A stretch of DNA of 64,000 nt from Ascaris suum. Taxonomy: Eukaryota > Nematoda > Chromadorea > Rhabditida > Ascarididae. The stretch covers positions 5,813,260 to 5,877,259 of the forward strand of contig CM024178.1 in NCBI GenBank assembly GCA_013433145.1, written 5' to 3'. Positions 37,752 to 48,370 of this stretch are shown here, piece after piece. Within the stretch, counting starts at the first letter, position 1; each line of letters begins with the position of its first letter. Position numbers and translations under genes: made by a program. Below the pieces are notes generated by a model. That model saw only the letters and a program-made list of their open reading frames with translations, was not told the DNA's origin and made no database searches.

Positions 37752-40700
37752 AATGCCTAATGAGCTTTCAATTATTGCAAAATTACTAAAGTTTACAACT
37801 CAACAACTCATTCAGTGGTTGAATTTTGATTTAGAAAAATTTGAAGCATCTAGTGAAGCATACAAAACTTCTCTTTTGGATGTGGTGTGCCTCATAGGAG
37901 CTTAGGCTCCCTGTCAGCTCCTTCTCGATGTTTCTGTGGCACCTCAGCGGAAAAAATCGCCAGAAAAGCTTCTAACCAGCGAAAAATCCCGCATTTTAGC
38001 GCTTTCGGTTTAGATCGGTATAGATTCAAAAACTAATAAATCAGATGTTGTAGTTGTGGCATTATTTACTGCCTTCTGTGATATTTGCATACTTTTAGCC
38101 GTCCTCTAAGACAGAAGTGTTAGTGCCTACATCATCTAAGAGTGAAGCCTTCCTAAGCTTTCCAGACTGAGTCGGTCTTCTAGCAATCGTGCACAGCAGC
38201 AATGAATTTGATGGTCGCAATTCTTTTGGATCACGAATTCAAAATAACAAATAAACACACATAAGAACAGTCAAAAGAAATGCGAAATTCACTTGCGGAA
38301 GATGAATTTCAAAATTCTTGCAAAGGAAGGATTATTTTTCAAGATGGTACAGAAGGATTGCTGGTGGGAAGTTTTCACAAAGCTAAAAAAACGGAGAAAT
38401 TTAATTGGCAATGACAGAACATTTTATTAAGATTTAAGATCGTACTAGCAAAAGTGAATCCTCCTTAGGAAAAAACAGTTTTTTTTTAAACCCATTGACT
38501 GCTGTAAAGATCGGCCCAAATCGGCATAGATTGCAATATTTCGACTTCTTCCTTTGACTATACCAAGAGTGCATCGCATAAAGCTACAGGTGAAGATGAT
38601 TTTCACTATTTCTATAGAAAGCATTCCTGAAAACCATTAAAAAAATCGAGAGACCTAAAAGTTGGAAACGTTCTTAAATTTTGCCATGCAAATAGCGCCT
38701 ATTGAGAGGATCCGCAGAATCTTCCGCCTTGAAATGATTATAGTGACCGAACTGAATGCTAATCTCGGCCGCTCATGTCAATTCAGCTAGCTTACGTGTC
38801 AATCAAATAGAGTAAAACGAACGACAATAAGGTCACATGAGAAAAGCTCTAAAATTCGTCTAAAAATGAACCAAAATTTAATCAGTGGTTCCACCACGAA
38901 TGACCGGGGGAATATAGGAGACAGCGTTTTTGTGATGCTACGATCCATGCAAATCGGTTTGCTGTTCGAGCGAATAAGTTGCAACAATTGCGGAGTGAAA
39001 TCTTATAAATTTGCAAGTTCCGTTGATAAGGTAAAGCTGTTCGCTTGAATGCTAAAACAGTTTGCAAGAAAGTGGACAGACGGTTGCATGTATGTATATA
39101 CAAACGAATTGTTAGCATACATGTCGTTTAAAAGAGTGTCTGTCCACAAGGACTAAAGGTAATTATTAAGTTAGATTACTTTACTAAATAAAAAAATCAT
39201 TCACTCATTAATAAACAATGGTTGATAAGAAGCAGATAACTAATGAGCCATACGTCGGTTTAATAATCATACGTAAATAAAGGCGGCACCAACTTTATTC
39301 TTCATAAATTTTATATTTTTTTTATTCGGCTTGCTCAAATAAAGGATTTTAGTTCTTTTTAAAAACAGCGTCTACTAAAGATGCATAATTTCTAATAGGC
39401 GCCCTCTATTATATTCAACAATTTATATTAATTCTCTTGATGGAAAGCATAAAGTAGAAAAAATTCTACGAAATCATTTTTCGATTTATTTAATGGCTTA
39501 CTTTTACTAAAGTGGTTGCAATTTCCTTGTATATGATACTTAATAGAAATGAATGCCAAGAGCACCTAGACGCTATGAACACGACACCTTGAAAGGACAT
39601 CAGAGATTTCATCGGCGACGGGCGTTAAAGACTTCAGCTGTCCGTTGCAAACGATAACTATTAAATGCTTCGTGGTTTATGCTGCTTTCCATCCCTCTGT
39701 GAAAAATGATGCAAGCCAATGCGGCAAAATTGTTTCCTGAAATCGGTATGCAGAAGGAAGGTCGTCGGACAAAAAATTTTCCCAGCCAATAAATGAATGC
39801 GACTTACATCGTTGTTCGCTCAACTGCCATCGAGATCTCAAATGTAGGCCTCCAAGGTAGAAGTGGGAGAGGCAACAATGAACAATTTTTGTATGGATTA
39901 TGGATCGTAACAATACTGGATTCCACTAATTCTAGGATATCTTCAAAGAAGAATACTCCAATACAAACGACAGCAATAGAAGTGACGGAATTGGGTGTAT
40001 ATGCGTGTGCATGTGTGCGTGTAATAGAAGGAAGCTTGCGTTGCTTTGAGTGTGATTAATCTCAGTATGATGTACGTTTCACGCTTTAAGAGCGTTGAAT
40101 CCCATAGGAGCATTGCTAGCCAATTCCCCCTCTTAAATCCATTTGTTCACTCAAATGATAGAAACCCCCACCTATCTTATACTGATATTATTGCATAATT
40201 TTAGTTAGAAAAAGGAATAACGATCGACCAACAATGTGTACTAGTGGTGCTTGATGTTTTTCTCTCCTTTAGCTTACTCACTCGAATACGGTTAGAGATT
40301 ATTTGGATCCTTTCCTGAATATATTTTAAACAGGAACCCCATATGCTCATAACTTGCAAAACCTGTCATAATTTTGTTACACCTTTCTTCTCTAACACCT
40401 TTTCTTCCTCTGTAAACATTCTCGTTTTTCTATATCGGAATTTAAACTCTACTTTATTGGCGAATGAACTCATCATCAATTAACTTCAAATAGGTGAAAT
40501 GAACGGATAGGGCGCTACAACGCAACTGTCGTAGATGCCAGCTAACGGATAAGTTTGCTATATTGCACACAATGGTTGCATCAGGAGAGGTTTTTCAAAA
40601 AACTGCAAGCAAAAGAAATATAAGATGGGATAAATGCTTTACGAAAAAACCGATTTATCATATAGTTTTATTTTCCGTCACCTTTGCTTTCTTTTCTTCT

Positions 40701-43000
40701 TGCGTGGCTTCTTGTTTCAGTTCACTTTTATTTTTTGATAATTATTTTTTTTCACGTATAAATTAAATATAATTTGCACCAAATAAACAAGTCAACTTAT
40801 AATAATATGATAAGTTAAACGCTTATAAGCGGTTTCATTCGATTAATTTTACTGTTAGAAGGAATTATGTTTCATCGAAGAAAGAAATGATTTTGCAGCA
40901 AAACTTTTTCCACACTGCTCACTCCATTAGATATCGATTACTTAATTGTTTCAACCGATTAAACCATCCTCATCATTTAATCATACAGTTCATACTTGAT
41001 TAACTATTTTCTCAGATTATTCATCGAAACAATCTCCCGTATGACTGTATTATTCACTTCATCAAAAAGTTGGCTTTCATGCATATGATTTTTTCCAATT
41101 TTATCGCTTGCTTTTACTTATATGTTATAGAAGAGGAGCAGAAATTTTGGAGGAAGTAGCACTATAAAAGTGAGGCACCGCTCAAACGAATATGACCCAA
41201 GAAAAGAAATATGAAATATTGTGTATCGAATTCAAAGGAATCAGGAGACAACCATTTGAACGCTACACATAATTCACATGGTATATACGTCATGCGTATC
41301 CAGTTATGCTTTCTCTCATTTCGCTTAGGAAACATATGATGTGGAACACGTCGTATTAGAGTGCCTTCGAGGGTCAATTAGGCTTGAATATGTATTGTTA
41401 AACGTAAAAAGCAAAATTCCAGCACAATATGAGCCCCTTGGATGAAAAATTTCTTCAAGCAATATCAGAATACCGGAACCGTTCTTGCTCATCATTAAAC
41501 GTCTACTTCTAAAATTTGATATGCACTAAACCCACGGCTTACTTTAAACGCTACCATATAATTGAAGATACACCTTCAAATCTGGATGTCAAGCTAAGAA
41601 TGATTTAAAAACAATTCGTAATTTCACCACTGAATTGAGGAGGGAATATAACCATCAGAAGATACAAAGTCAGTTCAAATGACCAATGCGAAGGCAAACA
41701 GGAAACAATCTTCTTGGCCTTGAAACCACAGAAGAGGGCGGTGAACAAACAGCCGACGAGTTCAATAAACGTTTGTCTCCAGTAAACTACAGTTAAAACC
41801 TAATGCGATCCAACCTCAGGTAAACAATTCAGGTGTGGAAGTGCACAAGTAATGAGACTCGCTCAAATGTTAAACTTGTAAATGAACTACCGTTCATTAA
41901 TCCACTGGCATCGATAGCGCAACCAGTGGATTTCTTAAACTGCAAATGATTTGCTTATACCGATACTAAACGTGTCTTTTAACGGCATTTCGCAGTATGC
42001 AAATTTTCGTGACGCTGATAAACGGCAAAAGTTACAGTCATAACCGACGAAGCAGGACATCAAACTGATGCAAAAAAAAAAAATCGACATGAAATATTTC
42101 AACTTAAGATCGTGTCAGATTCCTTTAAAAGTGCATATATGAGCAACTCTCCAAAACTGTCGAACACTTTTGACGCCTTTCTAACACGACCTTCAAAAAC
42201 AGCGTCGAAGTAAACGACGCAATAGTTATACGATTCAAAGCAATACAGTAGTTATATGATGCGATGCATTGCAATGATTATACGATACAATGGTGGCAAT
42301 ATAAGGCGCACGTAATACGATGCAATGGACAATCAGACTGTGGGCTAGATTTTGCATTTACGTGTAACAAAAACTTCCAACTGTCTAAATCTTTATCACC
42401 TTCTTTAAAGAAACTCGCCGACTGGCCTCATCCGATGTCTTACACTCTCTCATTTCCTACACATATCTGCTGGAAAAAAGAAGAGTAACTCAAAGAGAAA
42501 CTCTCGTTTCCCAACCATAAATTATAAAAATAGCAGTAGGACAATGCGGAACATTTTTCATATTCGATGTATCAGAATTGAAAACAGTGAAAACGAATGG
42601 GAAAATGTTATGATCAAATGGAATTTTGAAAGGTACGGGAAACGGGTTAGAGGGAGCGCCATAATAACCTTCCTTAAAGGACCAGTGGTAATCTCATCCA
42701 AAACAGTGGTCAGTTGTAGGTTGTTATGGTGGTTACTCAAAAGCAATTGGCAGGTACCTCATCCATTAAATTATTCGAAATTTCACATGAAAAGTAGCAT
42801 TTTAAAATGCGGTAAGGAATTAAGATATGATTGCTGCTCATTTTTGAAAAGACTTATGAAGACTGCGCGAAAATCGTTTACCATCTCAAAGCAATACTAA
42901 CAAAAATAATTCAGAAAATAGCGCATTTGAATGTGGATGTGATAGTTGTTTCCAAAAAAATTCTTCTAATGTGCGCAAATACAGCAGTTACAGTGTCGTT
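37752..43000. other. Gene-poor stretch
   Basis: No supported gene. An open plus-strand run of about 50 codons at 37877-38036 (GSLSAPSRCFCGTSAEKIAR) and a 118-codon frame at 42544-42900 are the best coding-like pieces, without splice support. The 42.2 kb tandem repeat is here. Confidence 0.4.
42219..42328. repeat. About 25-bp tandem repeat with GTTATACGATNCAA core
   Basis: About four diverged units (AGTTATACGATTCAA, AGTTATATGATGCGA, TGATTATACGATACAA, CGTAATACGATGCAA). Confidence 0.65.
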
Positions 43001-43802
43001 TTAAGAATTTGACCACATGCAAGTTTTTCGATGCAAACATAAATCGAGCATAGTAGGCTCTCCTGAGAGAGCAGGGACTTGATAAAATAATGACGAAAAT
43101 GAACCTGAAATAAACGAAGGCCTACCTCAGTGACTTGCTTTCTACCACGAACAGGAATGCGATTCTTGCGTTAAAGAACGAAGCAAACGTACAAGTAAAC
43201 TGAGGCTCAGGAAGCCACGCAGTGAACATCTCAGTCGCCTGCCGGTCGGAATAATGCGTCTGCGATTGTGTCTCGGGACGCTACGCTCTGCTACTTACGA
43301 TGCTTTGTTTTGCGCAACTTTCATACATCAATGCCTATTGCTGGCTATTATCTGCTGATCATAACGAAGTGCTCAAAGATCTCCTCAATTGTTTTGAACG
43401 TATGTGATCATCCCTTTGCATTTGTTTAAGGCGTAAATGCATTAGCTAATTAAGTAAATTCAACTGACTTTGTTTCCATCCAAAATCATGCACTACGACA
43501 CCTTGACATGAGACGATGAAGCAACATGCGGTGCCCATTTCAAGTTCAAATTCTTATGACGTGCATTTTGATTAAAGCGTAGTGGGACGTAATCAGAGAA
43601 CAACAGCCTTATTTTACAATGCAGTCATTCACCGGAAAAACCTTCAATAAAACTCTTGGAGTCACGAACTCGGAAGTGTCCCTTTGAGCGCGGCTTTATT
43701 CGTGTGATAAGTAGTTGTTTCCAAAATTCTAGTAAGATGCATGAACAGTGCACCCAAGGAAGAGTCGTTTTTCGAGAATTATGACTGGAAGTTCGCTCAA
43801 GA

Positions 43803-43991
43803 ATGAGCTATGGATTTATTCTTTTTAAAAAGGAGTGTAAGTATGCATGTGATGGTCATATTTCAGGTTTCACAAGAGTGGCCTTCTCGTCGAATAACGG
43901 AGATGAGATGTTCCATACGAAGCCCATCGATATCACGCAAAAGCAATGCCATGTTGCAACACTGTTTTGTCAACAACCTTCATCACTGTAG
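43803..43991 (+). CDS. Short open reading frame, unrecognised
   Basis: ATG to TAG, 62 codons, with balanced composition (ITQKQCHVATLFCQQPSSL). A textbook donor (GTAAGTATG) and acceptor (CATATTTCAG) sit inside it only 30 bp apart, in phase with the read-through frame. A 30-bp intron would be exceptionally short, so the simple reading frame is as likely. Confidence 0.15.
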   Translation: MSYGFILFKKECKYACDGHISGFTRVAFSSNNGDEMFHTKPIDITQKQCHVATLFCQQPSSL

Positions 43992-44403
43992 ATTAAAGTC
44001 ACTCATAAAATCAGAGTGATTCTCATGGAAGAGAAACCAATGACTCGAAGCCATACCGAAAATAACATTAAAAACTAAAAGAGGACAAAATTTCACCGAG
44101 TTAAACAACGCAGGGAAGAGGAAAACGAATTTTGTTTCAACAGGAAAGTGGATGAAACCCCATCGAAAAATACTTCGTTTCTGAGGAGAAAAGAACAAAT
44201 TGAATAAATAAAAAATAAAGTCTCATTCAGCTTCGGAATATCTCATTCGAAATTTTGTTCACATCTCATCGTTTAGAAATCAAGGGGGTATATGCAATTC
44301 AACCTAAAAAGAAGCTCTCCTTCTGGAAGGATAGTCAAGCACATCGACCAATTGAGTACTGTGCAAGCAATTCCAAAGCAATCGAGAGCAGTGTTGAACA
44401 GCT

Positions 44404-44652
44404 AACGCATTAAAAATTCGATGGCATCCCTCAAGGGCCTTAAACGACGTCGACAAATCTTATTTGTGTATAAAGCACGTTGCTGAAACTCATGCAAATC
44501 GCTCCACTTGTCTGAAAAATACGCATCCCAACGATGATGGACTGTTCCCAAGGGGGAAGTGGATTGAATATCCTTATGCAGACGCCGTTCACACAAAACT
44601 CCGATGCGATCTTTCGGGATGCCCTCGACTGTTGTTTCTAATTAAGAACTGA
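44404..44652 (+). CDS. Coding-like open stretch, unrecognised
   Basis: A frame open for 82 codons to TGA, with a protein-like composition and five cysteines (SYLCIKHVAETHANRSTCLK, GLFPRGKWIEYPYADAV). The minus strand is also open here (VHHRWDAYFSDKWSDLHEF). Neither is recognised. The local GC is higher than in the flanks. It may be an exon or part of a decayed mobile element. Confidence 0.15.
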   Translation, partial: NALKIRWHPSRALNDVDKSYLCIKHVAETHANRSTCLKNTHPNDDGLFPRGKWIEYPYADAVHTKLRCDLSGCPRLLFLIKN

Positions 44653-45186
44653 AAATTTTTTTTAAAGGCTGGAGTCGACTGCTGCATACCATTTGCAGTT
44701 TGCAATGCAAATTAAGTCGCAATGATGAAGATTACATCAGACCTCTCCCTCTTTGTCTCTAGACTAATTAATCTTTGGTTGGGTCTGCTAGACCATCACA
44801 GCATCCTAACTGAATGAAGCAATAACGACGGCAAAAGATGGCGAAGGAAGGAAAGAAACGGAGTCCATCGCCAATAATATATCTACGCAACTGTGCCATA
44901 AAGAAGGAGTATCGCTTTCATATGCGTACGGAAAGGAGTGGGAAGCACAGCGTATAGTACAAAAAATAATAATAAATTGACAAGCGTTGCAATGGACAAC
45001 AATAAGAGAATGCCGACCCAAAAGCGCGTACGTCATCCACAGTGCCAGATTTAACCCATACTGTGATCTCAATGGAATGGTAGACTAGCATTGTGCTTAT
45101 GCTCGGCGCACCAGCTGCGAAGATTAAAAAGCTGGTTAGTATGGTGGAGAAACGTTTGAAATAGCAAATCAGAACAATTCTTCCAG

Positions 45187-45498
45187 AAAAAACTGAAAAG
45201 CAAAGGCACCACATGCCAATTGTGGGGAAATTTCGCTTCACGGTTCAAGGTAAATAGGAGAACAGAAATACTTCCGAAGTTTGTGAAGGTCAGCGCACTC
45301 ACCATTCCTCCATCCGAGAAACCCGCTCTCCTGACTCATTTGTATCAAACTCCAACCATTACCTCAAAAAAGTACAGCTTGAAGTACAGGAAGAACGAAA
45401 CAGCAGCCGACAGAAGCCGTTGCATTTTCAGTTTCTTAAGCGAACAATTGGAAAGGAATTTGGCTAGCTGCCAAGTTTGTCGGAGTTTAGTGAATTAA
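45187..45498 (+). CDS. Possible terminal exon, unrecognised
   Basis: A strong acceptor (AACAATTCTTCCAG) is followed by a frame open for 103 codons to TAA. The protein is basic (KKLKSKGTTCQLWGNFASRF, TSKKYSLKYRKNETAADRSR) and ends with a Cys pair (ASCQVC). A donor-like GTAAAT occurs inside at 45250. The opposite strand is also open and hydrophobic here (45241-44918), which lowers confidence. I do not recognise a family. Confidence 0.22.
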   Translation, partial: KKLKSKGTTCQLWGNFASRFKVNRRTEILPKFVKVSALTIPPSEKPALLTHLYQTPTITSKKYSLKYRKNETAADRSRCIFSFLSEQLERNLASCQVCRSLVN

Positions 45499-48004
45499 AT
45501 GCGTAATAGGCCAAGCAAAACGTAGTGCGAATGAGAATGAAGGAGGGGCCCGCGGGGAGAGATCGACTCCTCATAACAAGGCCGTCGGTGTAGTTAGTGG
45601 TCGAGCTTCACATGTTAGCTAGGTCGTCAAGCTTGAAATGTTGGCTGTGCTCTTCACTCGGATCACAAATCAAATTTGTCTCTCCGCCATTAGCAAATAT
45701 ACGCACACACACAATACAACACTTGTTCTATTAGTCACATGCCTATCGCTATGTGGCCGTTTATTCTATACAAATGAATATTATTCATTCTGAGCACTTT
45801 CCAATACAACATAAACTTTAAAATATTTTCGAAAATAGAAATGCGGAATTATGCAAGCAAATGCGACCTGCAGCTCCGATCTACCGAATTTTTTTAATGT
45901 AACTATCAATGAAATAAATAATTTCAGTTTTAATATTATTAAACGTTTTGCAATATTCCATCGAGGATTCATATGTGAAATTTGAGGACGAAAATTTTGA
46001 AAAAAAAAAACCGATTACGTTTTCGCTAGATGATTATTAAGTGGCCAAATATTAGGAAGTAATATTACTCCTCTAACAAGTAGAATAACCGCTTAATGCT
46101 AAGCAATAAGAGCTTTAGCATGTATATATTTGCATATTTGCATAAAATCAGAAGTACGACGCTGAGCGCTATCAAATGAAGTGAAAACAATTGGGATGTA
46201 TGCAAATAATGAAGGCACAACAATTGAACACGCGACCGAGATATACAGACAGAATGCTTCGAAACAGATATTATGCATAGCTAAATTGCATGCTGAGTAT
46301 ACAACTATATCTTAAAACTACAACAGGGCGTAAATAAAATTCGAACGGAAAATTTATATTCGGGAATTACCTCTAACGGTCCTGAAATAAGTGGTGATGC
46401 ACCTGATAGAAGTGCTAAATGAATGTGAAAATGATATTATTTAGGCGCATTGGCCACAAAAGAAAATCGAACGACTCCGATCCTCCAGGCATATCTCTTC
46501 TAGCTATACAACTCCCTCTTCCCGCATGCTCTCAAGCTTCATGCTTCATTTTCTTGATCGCAGACATCAAAACTGCAGCAACAATGTCAACGTGTTATGC
46601 ATTTACACCACAAACAAAGAGAGGAAGGAAAAATAAGGGCATTACAACGCACCGAGGAGCAATTAGTGAAACGTGCTGAAAAAAACTTTAAACAAATTAC
46701 TTTACAAATTATTACTGCAAACGATTGAATTAATTATTACATATTAGTTAATACGAATATGGCGTAAACTACACAAGAAAATTTTCTTTGTTTTCGTAGA
46801 ATATCTACAGTAACATTTTCAGTTAACTAAAATGGCTGTAGTACTGTAGAGTAGAATATACAGTATTCCTGGAAGGACACCTAAGCAAAATAATTTAGAA
46901 ATGGCCCTTTTTATCAGCTATAGTGAAAGAGATTTTTTAATAAACCGCTCCAAACTCGTCCAAAAATTGATAATTGAAGTTTCAAATAACCTCTCACATC
47001 ACTTACATAGCTATTAACGTATCTTTAAAAAAGACTGCTGAAAAAAGGTCTACTCGTTCGATGATTGAGGCAATAAAATACTCAACGAACGAATATGATC
47101 GGTGATCATAAAATGCAACGAGCAGCAATTTGCAATTATTGGCATGAATTGCAATTAAATTACACAAGAACAGTTTCGTGGACAAATAAAGTCATTATTA
47201 CAATGCGAAATGCGATTCGTGCACGTAAAAATATACCTAAATGAGGAGTGTTTTATTGCGACATTCGCATTTAGTAGAGCCAATAAAAATATATAGGTAC
47301 CTCGGTAATACTTCATTAGACACAGATTAATTCTTCGCTCCCAGTATGTACAATACCTCTGATATTTCCATCCCTACAGAGGCATTACAAACCTCTATGT
47401 TCCACACTGATTAAGACAGAGCATGAAAACTCTCAGAATCAGCCAAATTTTAGAGCAGTAAACAGCACTGACATTCAATAGTGTGTCCACAGTTCTACCG
47501 ATATATCAGCCATTCCCCAGGAATATGTTCTGGAAAGTGCCGACTGTTAATCACTATTTTTCAAACATCGAGCATTAGTTCCGGCCACTGGTGTGAATAG
47601 AGTTTTACTCATGCAAATATACCTTCACCTGGTGCCAACCTCTGCCATTACAGGTGACAATTCAGAGACTGAAACCAAATGAAGTTGCGGTACACGATCG
47701 CTGGACGAAATTTTTTTTGCCTCTTTAGCTGTGAAGAATTTTGTGAAAGAATTTTTTTTCAATATCCACCTCCTTCCTGAATATCCCTTGAATGGCCAAG
47801 CGTATTCATACAAACGTACTTCAATACAAAACTTGACGATTATGCGATAATCCTAAGTCGCCGGCACGATACTCTTGATTGCGCCTTCTAGACCTCCAAT
47901 TGCGAGAGTAACTCAAGTGTGAAATTTTCGTTATCTTTGTATAAGTACTGCCACTAACAAATGTTTGATCGATCAAAAATCGCCTTTTTTTGTCATTTCC
48001 TGGT
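45499..48004. other. Stretch downstream of the ASPP gene
   Basis: No recognised gene. Two minus-strand exon-like frames are present: about 47716-47632 after TTCTTCACAG with an AG/gtgaag donor (SELSPVMAEVGT), and 47185-47010 with a gtaagt donor (FYDHRSYSFVEYFIASIIER). They could belong to another gene on the same strand. Confidence 0.3.
47252..47257 (-). terminator. ape-1: Candidate polyadenylation signal of the ASPP gene
   Basis: AATAAA on the minus strand about 750 bp beyond the ASPP stop codon. I saw no closer copy. A 3' UTR of this length is plausible but a non-canonical signal nearer the stop is equally possible. Confidence 0.25.
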
Positions 48005-48370
48005 TCAAGGAACAGACAATGCGGGCGGTTGTTCGTCAATAAGCACCTTTTCGAGAATATCAGCTTTGAGCATATTATTATTACCATTCTTATCATCGAA
48101 ACGAGCATTATCCTCATCACGTGAAATAACACATCGTATTGGTAGCTCGAATGTTATGAAATCGTTAGGACGATCCAGGAGCGATGGGTATAACGCAAGA
48201 TAATTTCTAGGAACAAGACCCCTTTGTAAAGGTTCATCACCGACTGCGAATCGCTCGCATAGCCACCATGCTCGTTCATCACCATCTCTCTCGATTACCT
48301 TCAAGCATTCGCCTTTCTCAAACGTCAACTCATCGTCTCGTACCTTCTCATATGAATAGGCCGCATACAT
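48005..48370 (-). CDS. ape-1: ASPP gene, last exon: SH3 domain and C-terminal tail
   Basis: Begins after a TTTGTTGCAG acceptor and runs 121 codons to TGA. SH3 hallmarks are in order: AAYSY (the ALYDY position), DDEL, WW, and [12 protein letters not shown]. The segment between WW and GLVPRN is longer than in vertebrate ASPP by about five residues ([13 protein letters not shown]). After the SH3 there are about 58 further residues, acidic and asparagine-rich, where vertebrate ASPP proteins end within roughly 15. In the family this SH3, with the ankyrin repeats, forms the p53-binding face. Phase 0 at its start matches the preceding ankyrin exon, and the spliced join aligns with ASPP2 without a gap. 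Confidence 0.95.
   Translation of the reverse strand: MYAAYSYEKVRDDELTFEKGECLKVIERDGDERAWWLCERFAVGDEPLQRGLVPRNYLALYPSLLDRPNDFITFELPIRCVISRDEDNARFDDKNGNNNMLKADILEKVLIDEQPPALSVP

Noticed and set aside
44918..45305. Hydrophobic minus-strand frames resembling a chemoreceptor fragment
   Set aside because: Hydrophobicity follows from T-rich sequence; no receptor motif, and the plus strand has better splice support.
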